33,482 bases of DNA from Oscillospiraceae bacterium (GTDB taxonomy: Bacteria; Bacillota; Clostridia; Oscillospirales; Ruminococcaceae), in NCBI GenBank assembly GCA_021200565.1, contig JAJQGJ010000009.1, forward strand, positions 1-33,482. Reading direction: 5' to 3'. Every line of letters begins with the position of its first letter. The stretch's first letter is position 1. A program made the position numbers and the translations under genes. The notes beneath the pieces are model-generated. The model worked only from the letters and a program-made list of their open reading frames with translations, searched no databases and was not told the DNA's origin. Positions 15,334 through 23,744 of this stretch are shown here, one piece after another.

Positions 15334-15633
15334 ATGGCTGTTAAAAGTGCAAATGTAACAGCAAGAGTTGAGCCTGATGTCAAAACTGAAGCTGAGGCTA
15401 TCATAGCCGAGCTGGGGCTGTCTGTTTCTGCAGTTATCAACTCTCTGTACAAGCAAATAATTCTGAAGAATGGCATCCCATACACGCTGACGATTCCAAG
15501 TGCTCCGAAAGCCCGTGATGAGATGACCAAGGCTGAGTTCGATGCCATGATGGAAACAGGTCTCAATCAGGTGAAGAATGGCGAGTCGATTCCTGCCGAG
15601 CAAGCATTTGAAGAGCTTCTGAAAGGTATCTGA
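15334..15633 (+). CDS. RelB/DinJ-family antitoxin
   Basis: A 99-aa protein. The start at 15334 is chosen over the in-frame ATG at 15316 because AAGGCGG lies 7 bases upstream and because the family begins close to the conserved VTARVEPDVKTEAEAI ribbon-helix-helix segment. The RHH DNA-binding domain (about 3-50) dimerises and binds the operator; the C-terminal tail (about 55-99) wraps around and neutralises the toxin. The stop codon overlaps the toxin start by one base (TGATG), the usual coupling of these pairs. Confidence 0.92.
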   Translation: MAVKSANVTARVEPDVKTEAEAIIAELGLSVSAVINSLYKQIILKNGIPYTLTIPSAPKARDEMTKAEFDAMMETGLNQVKNGESIPAEQAFEELLKGI

Positions 15634-15965
15634 TGAAGACATACAAAGTGAGACTTTCCCCACTTGCACTCGAACAGATGGCTGAAATCTGCGACTATAT
15701 CCTCCATCAGCTTCAGAATCCCGATGCTGCCCGTAATCTCATAAAAAGGATTCGAGCTGATGTGATGAAGCTTGATCAAATGCCGGAAAGGTTTCAGCTT
15801 GTCGATGAAGAACCTTGGCGGAGCCGAGGTATCAGAAAGCTGATTGTCAAGAACTTCTATGCCTACTATTGGATAGATGAGGAATCAGTAATCGTATACA
15901 TCACAGCGGTTACCTACGCCAAAAGAGACCAGAAAAGCGTTCTTGAAAGAATGGGCACTGAATAA
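15633..15965 (+). CDS. RelE/ParE-superfamily toxin
   Basis: A 110-aa protein of the RelE/ParE fold: N-terminal strand YKVRLSPLALEQMAEICDYI, two helices, then beta strands with RGIRKLIVKNFYAYYWID and VIVYITAVTYAKRD. The last segment holds the conserved basic/Tyr residues of RelE/YoeB-like mRNA interferases, though ParE (gyrase-targeting) members look similar, so the target is not fixed by sequence. Translation is coupled to the antitoxin. A terminator follows at 15972-15998. Confidence 0.92.
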   Translation: MKTYKVRLSPLALEQMAEICDYILHQLQNPDAARNLIKRIRADVMKLDQMPERFQLVDEEPWRSRGIRKLIVKNFYAYYWIDEESVIVYITAVTYAKRDQKSVLERMGTE

Positions 15966-15971
15966 ATAGCT

Positions 15972-15998
15972 AAAAAGCACCAGCTTGGTGCTTTTTTG
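15972..15998 (+). terminator. Terminator of the toxin-antitoxin operon
   Basis: A 10-bp stem AAAAGCACCA/TGGTGCTTTT with a 3-nt loop running into a T6 tract. Confidence 0.9.
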
Positions 15999-16013
15999 TG
16001 CCAAAATTTGCTC

Positions 16014-16042
16014 TTGAAACTCTTACTGATTTGTGGTATAGT
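16014..16042 (+). promoter_or_regulatory. thrB promoter
   Basis: TTGAAA (16014-16019), 17-bp spacer, TATAGT (16037-16042), 35 bases before the thrB start. Confidence 0.78.
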
Positions 16043-16077
16043 CTTTAGAGAAATTGTGGCACAAAAGGAGACTTTTT

Positions 16078-16965
16078 ATGATAAAAATCCGCATACCGGC
16101 AACCAGTGCGAATCTGGGTGCGGGGTTCGATGCACTTGGGCTTGCGCTTGACTACTACAACTTCGTCGAAATGGAGGAGTCGGACAGAGTTGACATCAGC
16201 TCAACTGACGACGTCAGAATTCCTACCGATGAGAGCAATCTCATCTACATTTCCGCCCGTGATCTCTTCGAGGTCTGCGGAAGAAAGCTCGAGGGGCTTA
16301 AGATTATCCAGTCAAACAACATCCCCATGGCTCGTGGCTTGGGTTCATCTTCAGCCTGCATTGTTGCCGGGCTTGTCGGTGCGAATCACCTTCTCGGGAA
16401 TCCTCTGACTACTGACGACCTCGTCAATCTCTCAGCTCAGATTGAGGGGCACCCTGACAACACGGCTCCGGCTCTTCTTGGCGGAATCGTCACAGCCGTT
16501 TTCGACGGCAGGCAGGTTCACTGGGTCAAGCAGGAGGTCTACACCAAGCTCAAGTTCTACGCCATCATTCCCGATTTCGAGCTCAAGACTGAGCTGGCAC
16601 GTGCTTGTCTTCCGAAAGAAATTCCGCACAAGGACGCTGTCTATAACCTTTCAAGAGCCGCCTTGTTCTCGGCTTCTCTTCTGACAGGAAAGTTCGAAAA
16701 TCTCCGTGAAGCAGTCAACGACAAGCTTCATCAGCCGTACCGAATGGAGCTCATTCCACACTGTCAGGAGGTCTTCGACATCGCCTACAGTCACGGCGCA
16801 TACGGCGTCTACATAAGCGGAGCCGGTCCCACAATAATGGCTATCGCCGACGACAGAAACACCTACTTTGCCGGAAAGACCCGCTTCTCCCTTGAGAATG
16901 CCGGACTTGCAAGCTGGCAGGTCAAGGAGCTAAGCATTGACAATGTCGGAACGGCGCTAATCTGA
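16078..16965 (+). CDS. thrB: Homoserine kinase
   Basis: A 295-aa GHMP kinase that phosphorylates L-homoserine with ATP in threonine synthesis; cytoplasmic. The N-terminus IRIPATSANLGAGFDALGLAL is the family signature, and the ATP-binding loop is GLGSSSA at 87-93, followed by the EGHPDN segment and the C-terminal GAYGVYISGAGPTIMAI motif. The start at 16078 has AAAAGGAG 7 bases upstream; an earlier ATG at 16054 lacks one. It stands alone with its own promoter and terminator, not next to hom or thrC. Confidence 0.95.
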   Translation: MIKIRIPATSANLGAGFDALGLALDYYNFVEMEESDRVDISSTDDVRIPTDESNLIYISARDLFEVCGRKLEGLKIIQSNNIPMARGLGSSSACIVAGLVGANHLLGNPLTTDDLVNLSAQIEGHPDNTAPALLGGIVTAVFDGRQVHWVKQEVYTKLKFYAIIPDFELKTELARACLPKEIPHKDAVYNLSRAALFSASLLTGKFENLREAVNDKLHQPYRMELIPHCQEVFDIAYSHGAYGVYISGAGPTIMAIADDRNTYFAGKTRFSLENAGLASWQVKELSIDNVGTALI

Positions 16966-16976
16966 TTCTGAACACA

Positions 16977-17010
16977 AAAAAGCCGCAGGAGCGAATCCTA
17001 CGGCTTTTCT
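16977..17010. terminator. Bidirectional terminator between thrB and the GH2 gene
   Basis: AAAAGCCG-C-AGGA / TCCT-A-CGGCTTTT, with one internal mismatch and a 5-nt loop, flanked by T-runs on both strands. It serves the convergent thrB and GH2 genes. Confidence 0.88.
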
Positions 17011-17019
17011 TATACCTGT

Positions 17020-20000
17020 TTATCTGTCAAACTCGATTGAGTAGAGATCGAAATCGCAACCCGGGAGATAGATGAGCTTGACGTCAGTCTTTCCGGTGAC
17101 AGCCGGAATATCGAACGTCTTTGTCACTAATCCCTCCTCGCCATAGAAGATGACGGCGGTTGAATCCTTCTGACCGTTTTCATCGAAGAAGCGGATGTGA
17201 ACAGTGTCGCTTGTGTTGTAGGTTCTGCCGGTGATGGTTACTGTCTTGACATCGCCCGAGCCGAAGTCGAAGTCGTTGAACTCAACTGTTACGTTGTTGC
17301 CAATGTGAGCGATGCAGTCGGGCTTGATCTCGAAAGCGTCGCCATAGACTCCATCAGTGGTTGTTGCGGGGATGAGTTCACCTATTCTTGAGGACTTCTC
17401 GAACTGGAAGCCCTGGAAGCGGACTTCACGTGAGCATGTGATGACAAAGCAGATGTCCTTTGTGCCGGTAAGCTTTTCTGTGAGAGCTATGTCATCATAC
17501 TGATAGTGGTTCCAGATAGCTTCCTTCAGAGATGCGAGCTTGCCGTAGGATTTGCCCTCACGGTCAATTATCTCGACGTTTATCGTCTCGTAGGCGTTGA
17601 GATAGAGTCCGACTCGAACCTTATCCGAGCCAGCTTTTCCGAAGTCGACATTGTTAAACCAAACCTCCGAGCGCCCGACCTTCGTCTGGATTCCTCCCTC
17701 GAAAACGTCCTGGTAATCCTCGCCAGACTTCGAATGGAGCGCAGCATGTACGAACTCAGGATACGGATCGAATCCAGCCAGACCGAAGCCGGAGCTCTTC
17801 ATCTCGATTTCCGAGATAATCTCTTCATATTCGGTGCCATTCTTGCAGTAGGCTCTCAGTCTGTATTCGCCGTCGCCGTTCGGAACTACCACTACCTTGC
17901 CGTCGATATTCTTAACCTCAGCCAAATTGGTCTGGATTCCGGAGTCGTTTATGACCTTGTAGCCGATGTCGGATGATGAGAAGGTTGAATTCTTCGGGAA
18001 GATTTCGGTTGTGACAACGCATTCGCCAGACTCAGGAGTTATATGCTGGGCGGAGACGTGCATGTCAATCTTTCTGACGGGAATATCTGATGAGCGCACG
18101 CTCGGCTTGCATTTCAGGATGCAGGAAACGCCGTCTCTATGGGCTGTGGGAGTTGCACTCAGAACGAGCTTTTCAGCAGGCAAGCCGTTCGATTCGGCAG
18201 TAACTGTAATCTCGCCTGCTTTGTCGGTTGCAGCAATTATTGCAAGAAGCTTGCCATTGAAGAGCTTTCTTTCGGATTCCTGATACTGACCGTAGTCGCT
18301 CGAGTCGCCGTTGTCCATTCCGACAAGTCTGCCGGCACCGGTAACGGTGATATTGACTCTGTTTCTGGCGTTTTCAACGGTATAGCCGCTTTCATCCGCC
18401 ATCGAGATCTCGATAAAGATGAGGTCTCTGCAATCGGCTCTGAGAGTTGTTTTGTTGGGAGTGAGGACGATTCTTGCCGGGTCGCCAAACGAGTGTCTTA
18501 TCTGCTCACAGACTACGTTTCCATTCTCGTCATATCCGACAGCCTTTATCTCGCCTTTTTCGTATGGAACCTTCCATCTGCCGCTGAGGGCTTCGCCGTT
18601 CACATGGTCGTGGGTGTATCTTCCCTTTGAAACGCCGTTGACGAAGAGCTCAGACTCATGGCAGTTTGAATAGATGAAGAGGTCGATAAGCTGTCCCTCG
18701 TTGAAGTCCCAATAGGGATAGAGGTGCACAAACGGCTCGGCATTCTTCGCCCACTCGGCTTTGTAGGCATAGAAGGAGTCCTTCGGGAAGCCTGCGGTGT
18801 CGATATGTCCGAAATAGGAATTCTTTGTCCAGTAAGGAGTCGGTTCGCCGATGTAGTCCCATGCAGTCCAGATGTACTGTCCCAAGGAGAATTCGTGCTT
18901 TCTGTCCTGGATGATGTTGTATTCCGGCGAAATTGCTCCCCAGCCGGTGGCGCAGTTCATAAGAGCTGAGCACTGGTGGTCGTCGTGGGTGGTGCTGACC
19001 TTTGATGCCGGGAAGTGATATGTGCCACGGGACTGGATAGTCGATGCGGTCTCGCTTCCATAAATAACCCAGTCGGGATGCTTGGCGTGGTGCTCGTTGT
19101 AGAGACGCTCGGCGTAGTTATAACCCACTGTTTCTATATGCTCAGCGCAGTTCTGTGCGCCCTCCCACGCCATATAGTTAGAACCGATGGTGACCGGATG
19201 CATGTGTCTGTAGTCGTCGATGTGTACGCATCTTGTCAGCTCGTCGGTAATTTCAACTCCCCTGTGGGAGGCGTGGGTGTCGTATATCTCGTTTCCGATG
19301 CTCCACATGATGATTGAGACGTGGTTGCGGTCTCTTCTTATCCAGCTTCTTGTGTCACGCTCGTGCCACTCAGGGAAGAAGCGTGCATAGTCGTAGGTAG
19401 TCTTCTTAAGCTCCCACATGTCAAAGCACTCGGAGTCGATAAGGATTCCCATCTCGTCAGCCAGATCCATAAGCTCGACGCTCGGGGGATTGTGGGAAGT
19501 ACGGATTGAATTGACGCCCATTTCCTGCATCTTTTCGAGCTGTCTTCTCGTGGTTTCTATATTGACGGCAGAGCCAAGTGCGCCCTGGTCGTGGTGGAGG
19601 CATGCGCCGTTGATTTTGAGGTGTCTGCCGTTGAGGAAGAAGCCTTTGTTGGCATCAAACTGAACCGTCTTGAAGCCGACACGCTGTGAGACTTCATAAA
19701 CTATCTCGCCATTCTTTACGAGCTCAGTCTTCAAAGTGTAGAGATACGGGTCGTCAACGTCCCAGAGACGGACTTCGCCGAGAGCGATTTCCTGGCTGTC
19801 GGTAGTAGTTTCTGAGCTGAGAATAACACTGCTTTCAGAGACTTTTACAGCGTTTCCGTCCATGTCGGAAAGAGTGTGCCTAAGAACCGCTTCGCCGGAG
19901 CCGGTCAGTTCTGTGTCGATAATTGCTTTCCAGCCGGTTTCAGTGCTTTCAGGGCAGAAATATACGCCGTCGGGAACTATTCTGTCTGAGCCCGATTCGG

Positions 20001-20403
20001 TTAAGTAGACGTTTCTGAAAATGCCTGCGCCTGCATACCAACGGGAATTCGGGGAACGATGCCTGATGAAGACTTCAACCTCGTTCTCGCCCTCCCTGAC
20101 ATCCGCAAGAGGCACATCGAAAGTGGTGTAGCCATACTTCCACTCGCAGACCTTCTCGCCGTTCAGGTAAACAGTCGAGTCCATGTAGACACCCTCAAAG
20201 CGGAGGATATAGACCTTGCCTTGAGTGTTTTCGAGGGTAAATGTCTTCTTGTAGTAGCCGTCGCCGTCGGCATAGAGACCCCTGGTGTCGGCTATGAGCC
20301 AGTCGTGAGGGATGTCGACAGGACTAAAGTCGCTCTCAAGCGGCTTTTCATCCGGCTTCTTGAGAGCAAACTGCCAGCCGGCGTTAAATAAAGTTCTTTT
20401 CAT
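17020..20403 (-). CDS. Glycoside hydrolase family 2 (beta-galactosidase-like)
   Basis: An 1127-aa protein. Order: GH2 sugar-binding domain (about 1-150), Ig-like domain (160-250), TIM barrel (255-545) with acid/base Glu in MWSIGNEIYD (about 371) and nucleophile Glu in VIYGSETAS (about 452), a DUF4982-like domain (about 550-620), an invasin-like GH2 C-terminal domain (about 635-735), a further Ig-like domain, and one or two C-terminal jelly-roll carbohydrate-binding-like domains (from about 850). No signal peptide, so it acts inside the cell on imported oligosaccharides. GH2 covers galactosidases, glucuronidases and mannosidases; the DUF4982 layout favours beta-galactosidase, but specificity is not settled. 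GGAGGT precedes the ATG. No transporter or regulator gene adjoins it. Confidence 0.92.
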   Translation of the reverse strand: MKRTLFNAGWQFALKKPDEKPLESDFSPVDIPHDWLIADTRGLYADGDGYYKKTFTLENTQGKVYILRFEGVYMDSTVYLNGEKVCEWKYGYTTFDVPLADVREGENEVEVFIRHRSPNSRWYAGAGIFRNVYLTESGSDRIVPDGVYFCPESTETGWKAIIDTELTGSGEAVLRHTLSDMDGNAVKVSESSVILSSETTTDSQEIALGEVRLWDVDDPYLYTLKTELVKNGEIVYEVSQRVGFKTVQFDANKGFFLNGRHLKINGACLHHDQGALGSAVNIETTRRQLEKMQEMGVNSIRTSHNPPSVELMDLADEMGILIDSECFDMWELKKTTYDYARFFPEWHERDTRSWIRRDRNHVSIIMWSIGNEIYDTHASHRGVEITDELTRCVHIDDYRHMHPVTIGSNYMAWEGAQNCAEHIETVGYNYAERLYNEHHAKHPDWVIYGSETASTIQSRGTYHFPASKVSTTHDDHQCSALMNCATGWGAISPEYNIIQDRKHEFSLGQYIWTAWDYIGEPTPYWTKNSYFGHIDTAGFPKDSFYAYKAEWAKNAEPFVHLYPYWDFNEGQLIDLFIYSNCHESELFVNGVSKGRYTHDHVNGEALSGRWKVPYEKGEIKAVGYDENGNVVCEQIRHSFGDPARIVLTPNKTTLRADCRDLIFIEISMADESGYTVENARNRVNITVTGAGRLVGMDNGDSSDYGQYQESERKLFNGKLLAIIAATDKAGEITVTAESNGLPAEKLVLSATPTAHRDGVSCILKCKPSVRSSDIPVRKIDMHVSAQHITPESGECVVTTEIFPKNSTFSSSDIGYKVINDSGIQTNLAEVKNIDGKVVVVPNGDGEYRLRAYCKNGTEYEEIISEIEMKSSGFGLAGFDPYPEFVHAALHSKSGEDYQDVFEGGIQTKVGRSEVWFNNVDFGKAGSDKVRVGLYLNAYETINVEIIDREGKSYGKLASLKEAIWNHYQYDDIALTEKLTGTKDICFVITCSREVRFQGFQFEKSSRIGELIPATTTDGVYGDAFEIKPDCIAHIGNNVTVEFNDFDFGSGDVKTVTITGRTYNTSDTVHIRFFDENGQKDSTAVIFYGEEGLVTKTFDIPAVTGKTDVKLIYLPGCDFDLYSIEFDR

Positions 20404-20451
20404 ATTATTGTACCTCCGGATTGCAAGAGTAATCGTGAGAATTATTTTCGT

Positions 20452-20507
20452 GCCGTCTTAAAACGGCTTTGTGAGTACATTATAACAGAGCATTATGCAA
20501 AATACAA
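20452..20507 (-). promoter_or_regulatory. Promoter and possible operator of the GH2 gene
   Basis: On the minus strand TTGTAT (20502-20507), 17-bp spacer, TATAAT (20479-20484). A 16-bp near-palindrome GCCGTTTTAAGACGGC (20452-20467) lies just after the expected transcription start, a position suited to a repressor such as a LacI-family regulator. Confidence 0.7.
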
Positions 20508-20595
20508 TACCCAATTTTCAATAGCTAAAAACTTCTTATGCGCACTTTCATATTTTCATATTCACCTGCTTTAAAATTTTTAACGTTCACTGCTA

Positions 20596-20624
20596 TTGAC
20601 ATGGGCTTCAAAGTGATATATAAT
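20596..20624 (+). promoter_or_regulatory. Consensus promoter of the mgtE leader
   Basis: A perfect TTGACA (20596-20601), 17-bp spacer, TATAAT (20619-20624). Transcription should start near 20631, leaving a 230-nt leader before mgtE. Confidence 0.9.
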
Positions 20625-20630
20625 TGGTAT

Positions 20631-20860
20631 GTTCGGCAAAAAGCCGAAAAATATAGCTTTTATAAGGAGTGAAAATCGTGGATTCCGGCAGTAGTAGCCC
20701 CATACCTCGGGGGAAAAGCATAAGTAGAGCTTGCGGTTTTGCGATTGTAAGCTCCCGAATGTTCTCTGATTCGCCAAGGCAGCTGTAAAGCCCGCCCAAG
20801 ATTCAGGGATATATTCCATTTGCCTTTCCTCTGATCAATCACGAATCGGAGGGATTTTTT
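20631..20860 (+). promoter_or_regulatory. Structured mgtE leader ending in terminator/SD hairpin
   Basis: The leader holds several hairpins: TTCGGC/GCCGAA at its 5' end, an 8-bp stem GAGCTTGC/GTAAGCTC (20727-20734 with 20747-20754), and two similar GGCAG...AGCCC elements near 20687 and 20779. It ends in a 10-bp stem TTCCTCTGAT/ATCGGAGGGA (20826-20835, 20845-20854) followed by TTTTTT. This looks like an intrinsic terminator whose 3' arm contains the mgtE SD. The hairpin loop can pair with TCGTGGATT at 20676-20684. It does not match the M-box magnesium riboswitch as I know it. A 6S-type RNA is not excluded. Confidence 0.6.
20678..20788 (+). CDS. Possible 36-aa leader peptide upstream of mgtE
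   Basis: A GTG start at 20678 with AAGGAG 8 bases upstream opens a 36-codon frame ending TAA. The peptide starts MDSGSSSPIPRGK and ends DSPRQL, rich in Ser and with scattered Pro. It covers the internal hairpin and stops before the terminator stem, the layout expected of a translated leader that controls attenuation. Enterobacterial mgtA uses a Pro-containing leader peptide (MgtL) in magnesium sensing, but no homology is claimed. The frame could also be chance within a structured RNA. Confidence 0.4.
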   Translation: MDSGSSSPIPRGKSISRACGFAIVSSRMFSDSPRQL

Positions 20861-22228
20861 ATGGAAAGAACAACAGTATTCGACATTGTAATCAAGCTCT
20901 TAGAGCAGCGCAAGTTTGCCGAGCTCAAGCTCATTATGACTGAGATGAATCCGGCGGACATTGCATCTATTTTCGAGGAGGCTGAGGAGAAGGACATTCC
21001 GCTCATCTTCCGGCTTCTGCCAAAGGACCTGGCTTATGAGACATTTGCCTATCTCGACTCGGATATGCAGGAGCAGCTTATCCTGGCATTCTCAGATAAG
21101 GAAATAAGGGACCTTGTTGACGAGCTCTTCTTGGATGATACCGTCGATATTATCGAAGAAATGCCCGCTAACGTCGTCAACAGAATTTTAAAGAACACCG
21201 ACGAAGCGACCAGGCGACAGATTAACGAGCTTCTCGCCTATCCTGACGACAGCGCAGGAAGCGTCATGACGACTGAGTTCATCTACTTTGCAAAAGAGAT
21301 GACGGTTGACGAAGCTTTTGTAAAAATCAGAAAACTGGGCGTTGTCAAAGAGACGATCTACACCTGCTACGTCACTGAGGACAGAGTGCTCTTAGGCGTC
21401 GTCTCGTTACTCGAGCTTCTCACCGCCGACCCGGAAACGACTGTCGGCGACATCATGGACACGAATGTCATCTCAGTCGGAACGAAAGATGATAAAGAGA
21501 CGGTGGCAAGAGACCTTGCAAAGTACAACCTTCTTGCCATCCCGGTTGTTGACGCCGAGAAAAAGCTCGTCGGAATCGTAACCGTCGACGACGCTATCGA
21601 CGTTCTTACTGACGAGAGCACCGAGGACATCGAAAAGATGGCGGCTATCATGCCGTCTGACAAGCCCTATTTCAAGACGAGTGTCTTTGAGATGTTCAGA
21701 AAGCGTATTCCGTGGCTTCTTTTACTCATGGTCTCGGCTACGTTCACAAGCGCAATCATAACAGGCTTTGAAGAAAAGTTAGCTGCGAGCGTCGTTCTGA
21801 CGGCATTTATCCCGATGCTTATGGACTCGGGAGGAAACGCCGGCGGACAATCCTCTGCGACAATCATTCGTGGACTTTCCTTAGGCGACATAAACCTTCG
21901 GGACATTGGAAGAGTTATCTGGAAGGAACTCCGGGTTGCGCTCATCTGTGGTGCAGTTCTTGCAGTATTCAACTTTGCGAAAATTCTTCTTGTGGACAGG
22001 CTTCTTCTTGGAAACACCGACATCACAGTTCTTGTTGACATGGTTGTCTGCCTGACGCTCTTCATAGCGATTGTTGTGGCAAAGCTGATAGGCTGTACTC
22101 TCCCTATCGGTGCCAAGGCGATTGGAATCGACCCGGCAGTAATGGCGAGCCCGTTCATCACGACAATAGTCGATGCAACTTCACTTTTGGCTTACTTCCT
22201 GATTGCAACGGCGATTCTCAAAATATAA
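20861..22228 (+). CDS. mgtE: MgtE magnesium transporter/channel
   Basis: A 455-aa protein. An N-terminal helical superhelix domain (about 5-130), two CBS domains (about 135-260) that sense cytosolic Mg2+, a plug helix, then five membrane segments from about residue 285. The pore signature is present as SGGNAGGQSS in the first loop and DPAVMASPFITTIVDA near the C-terminus. It carries out Mg2+ uptake across the cell membrane. GGAGGG lies 7 bases before the ATG, with a T6 run between, because the SD lies in the leader terminator hairpin. This suggests regulation by transcription attenuation and SD occlusion. A REP doublet follows directly after the stop. Confidence 0.95.
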   Translation: MERTTVFDIVIKLLEQRKFAELKLIMTEMNPADIASIFEEAEEKDIPLIFRLLPKDLAYETFAYLDSDMQEQLILAFSDKEIRDLVDELFLDDTVDIIEEMPANVVNRILKNTDEATRRQINELLAYPDDSAGSVMTTEFIYFAKEMTVDEAFVKIRKLGVVKETIYTCYVTEDRVLLGVVSLLELLTADPETTVGDIMDTNVISVGTKDDKETVARDLAKYNLLAIPVVDAEKKLVGIVTVDDAIDVLTDESTEDIEKMAAIMPSDKPYFKTSVFEMFRKRIPWLLLLMVSATFTSAIITGFEEKLAASVVLTAFIPMLMDSGGNAGGQSSATIIRGLSLGDINLRDIGRVIWKELRVALICGAVLAVFNFAKILLVDRLLLGNTDITVLVDMVVCLTLFIAIVVAKLIGCTLPIGAKAIGIDPAVMASPFITTIVDATSLLAYFLIATAILKI

Positions 22229-22229
22229 T

Positions 22230-22302
22230 TGTAGGGGCGGATATTATCCGCCCGCCAAACCCTCGACAACTCACTTTCGGGCGGATAATATCCGCCCCTA
22301 CA
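22230..22302. repeat. REP doublet (REPIN-like) after mgtE
   Basis: Two 25-bp copies (22230-22254 and 22278-22302) of a TGTAGGGGCGGATATTAT... repeat face each other. Each has the palindromic core GGGCGGATATTATCCGCCC or its complement, and the outer ends read TGTAGGGG and CCCCTACA. The same doublet form occurs inside 23957-24242 and at 28752-28889. It could also fold as a terminator-like hairpin for mgtE. Confidence 0.85.
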
Positions 22303-22322
22303 TAATCGGCACGGAGGTTCAT

Positions 22323-22757
22323 ATGGAATTAATAGTCAAAACCTATAATGAGCTCACAAAAGACGAGCTCTATGACATACTTTATCTTCGCTCAGACGTC
22401 TTCATAATGGAGCAGGAGCGGGTTTGCAGGGATGTTGACGGCGATGACAGAAATGCGCTTCACGTCTGGCTCAAGGACGAGAACGGCATGGCAGCATATT
22501 TGCGAATCCTCTATAACAGTGAGACTAAAACCGCCCTGATCGGCAGAGTTATCGCTGTCAGGCGCAGAGCCGGTCTCGGCAAAAAAATAGTCACCGAAGC
22601 TCTCGGGATTTCAAAAGAGCATTTCGGTGCGGAAAAGGTATTGGTGCATGCACAGGAATGTGCAAATGGCTTCTATGAAAAATGCGGCTTCAGGACAATT
22701 TCTGAGCCGAAGTTTGAAGACGGAAGCTTGCATCTCTGGATGGAAACCAATTTGTAA
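22323..22757 (+). CDS. GNAT acetyltransferase, ElaA-like
   Basis: A 144-aa protein. The start at 22323 has GGAGG 5 bases upstream; the longer open frame runs back through the REP repeat and is not real. The sequence has the ElaA layout: [16 protein letters not shown], a [14 protein letters not shown] strand pair, the acetyl-CoA loop [18 protein letters not shown] (V-x4-R-x-x-G-x-G/A type) and [17 protein letters not shown]. It transfers an acetyl group from acetyl-CoA; the acceptor of this subfamily is not established. It precedes the ridA-like gene by 26 bases, so the two may be cotranscribed. Confidence 0.88.
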   Translation: MELIVKTYNELTKDELYDILYLRSDVFIMEQERVCRDVDGDDRNALHVWLKDENGMAAYLRILYNSETKTALIGRVIAVRRRAGLGKKIVTEALGISKEHFGAEKVLVHAQECANGFYEKCGFRTISEPKFEDGSLHLWMETNL

Positions 22758-22783
22758 AATATACAACAGAAAGGATAATAACA

Positions 22784-23155
22784 ATGAACGCAGTATTCAC
22801 AAAATCGGCACCTGCGGCGATTGGTCCCTATTCGCAGGCAATAGTTTCTGGAAACATGGTCTATTCTTCCGGACAGATTCCGCTCGATCCCGAGACCGGA
22901 GTTTTGGTCGGAACTGAAATTGAGGCTCAGACCGAGCAGGTATGCCGCAATCTCTCCGAGGTTCTCAAGGCTGCCGGCTCGAGCCTTGAAAAGGTTGTCA
23001 AGACCACATGCTTCCTTAACGACATTGCAGATTTCGGAAAGTTCAACGCTGTCTACGAAAAGTACTTCACCGGCAAGCCGGCAAGAAGCTGTGTAGAGGT
23101 TGCAGCTCTGCCGAAGGGTGCACTCGTTGAGGTTGAAGTAATTGCAGAGGTGTAA
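22784..23155 (+). CDS. ridA: RidA-family reactive intermediate deaminase
   Basis: A 123-aa protein of the RidA/YjgF/UK114 family, near the usual length. It has [24 protein letters not shown] at the N-terminus, the central ETEQ-like [15 protein letters not shown] helix, and the signature [23 protein letters not shown], including the active-site Arg and terminal Glu. Members hydrolyse 2-aminoacrylate and related enamines/imines released by PLP enzymes, protecting those enzymes. An AAAGGA SD is present. A terminator lies at 23185-23211. Confidence 0.94.
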   Translation: MNAVFTKSAPAAIGPYSQAIVSGNMVYSSGQIPLDPETGVLVGTEIEAQTEQVCRNLSEVLKAAGSSLEKVVKTTCFLNDIADFGKFNAVYEKYFTGKPARSCVEVAALPKGALVEVEVIAEV

Positions 23156-23184
23156 CCTCTCCGTCTGTGCCTACGGCGCATCCA

Positions 23185-23211
23185 CCTCCCCTTGACAGGG
23201 GGAGGCTTTTT
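23185..23211 (+). terminator. Terminator after ridA
   Basis: CCTCCCC/GGGGAGG stem with a 7-nt loop followed by CTTTTT; it is also the left part of a repeat-like block that runs to 23289. Confidence 0.75.
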
Positions 23212-23244
23212 GCGCTTCTACAAAACTTTAAGAGAATGAAAATG

Positions 23245-23289
23245 GCTCCCCTGTTAAGGGGAGCTGGCGCAAAGCGCCTGAGGGGTTAT
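23245..23289. repeat. Copy of a clostridial hairpin repeat (family B)
   Basis: GCTCCCC/GGGGAGC hairpin (23245-23264), then GGCGC-AAA-GCGCC (23266-23278), then TGAGGGGTTAT. The same order (G/C-rich hairpin, AGCTG, small hairpin, TGAGrGGGT) is found at 28342-28390. It abuts the tadA stop codon and may act as its terminator. Confidence 0.6.
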
Positions 23290-23744
23290 TTCCTACGCAG
23301 TTCCCTGAAGAATTTGCTCAATATCTCCGAGCACTCTTCAGCCATCACTTCTGAGATTACTTCCGGTTTGTGGTTATATGGGAGATCAAATAGGTTTATG
23401 ACAGAGCTAAGTGAGCCGGCTTTCGGGTCGGTGGCTCCATAAACTACCCGGGGAAGCCTCGAATTTATGATGGCTCCGGCGCACATCGGGCAGGGCTCAA
23501 GGGTCACGTACATTGTGCAGCCAATGAGACGCCAGCCGCCTAAAGCTTTGCTTGCTTCGTCTATTGCCATTATTTCGGCATGGGCAAGAGGAGACTTTGC
23601 CGATTCACGGAGGTTATAACCATTACCCACAATCTCGCCGGTTGCGTCCTTCACGATGATTGCACCAACTGGCGTTTCGCCTAAAGAATACGCCCTTTCG
23701 GCGAGCTCGAGGGCGCATTTCATATAATACTCGTGATTTTCCAT
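23286..23744 (-). CDS. tadA: tRNA adenosine deaminase
   Basis: A 152-aa zinc-dependent deaminase that converts A34 to inosine in tRNA-Arg(ACG). Zinc ligands and catalytic Glu are in HAE (55-57) and PCPMC (84-88), with TPVGAIIV and GGWRLIGCTMYVTLE around them. AGGAGG lies 10 bases upstream of the ATG. The start overlaps the stop of the preceding transposase gene (TGATG), so its translation is now coupled to a mobile-element gene. Its place after recR fits the Bacillus tadA-scr-dnaX-yaaK-recR neighbourhood, rearranged. Confidence 0.95.
   Translation of the reverse strand: MENHEYYMKCALELAERAYSLGETPVGAIIVKDATGEIVGNGYNLRESAKSPLAHAEIMAIDEASKALGGWRLIGCTMYVTLEPCPMCAGAIINSRLPRVVYGATDPKAGSLSSVINLFDLPYNHKPEVISEVMAEECSEILSKFFRELRRK

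Noticed and set aside
20580-20842. Minus-strand open frames of 60-79 codons in the mgtE leader
   Set aside because: They oppose a strong promoter and structured leader, have no SD and overlap each other in different frames.
20631-20860. M-box, cobalamin or FMN riboswitch ahead of mgtE
   Set aside because: Short look-alike words occur (GTGAAAATC, GTGGATTC), but the conserved cores of these riboswitches are missing, so no named class is called.
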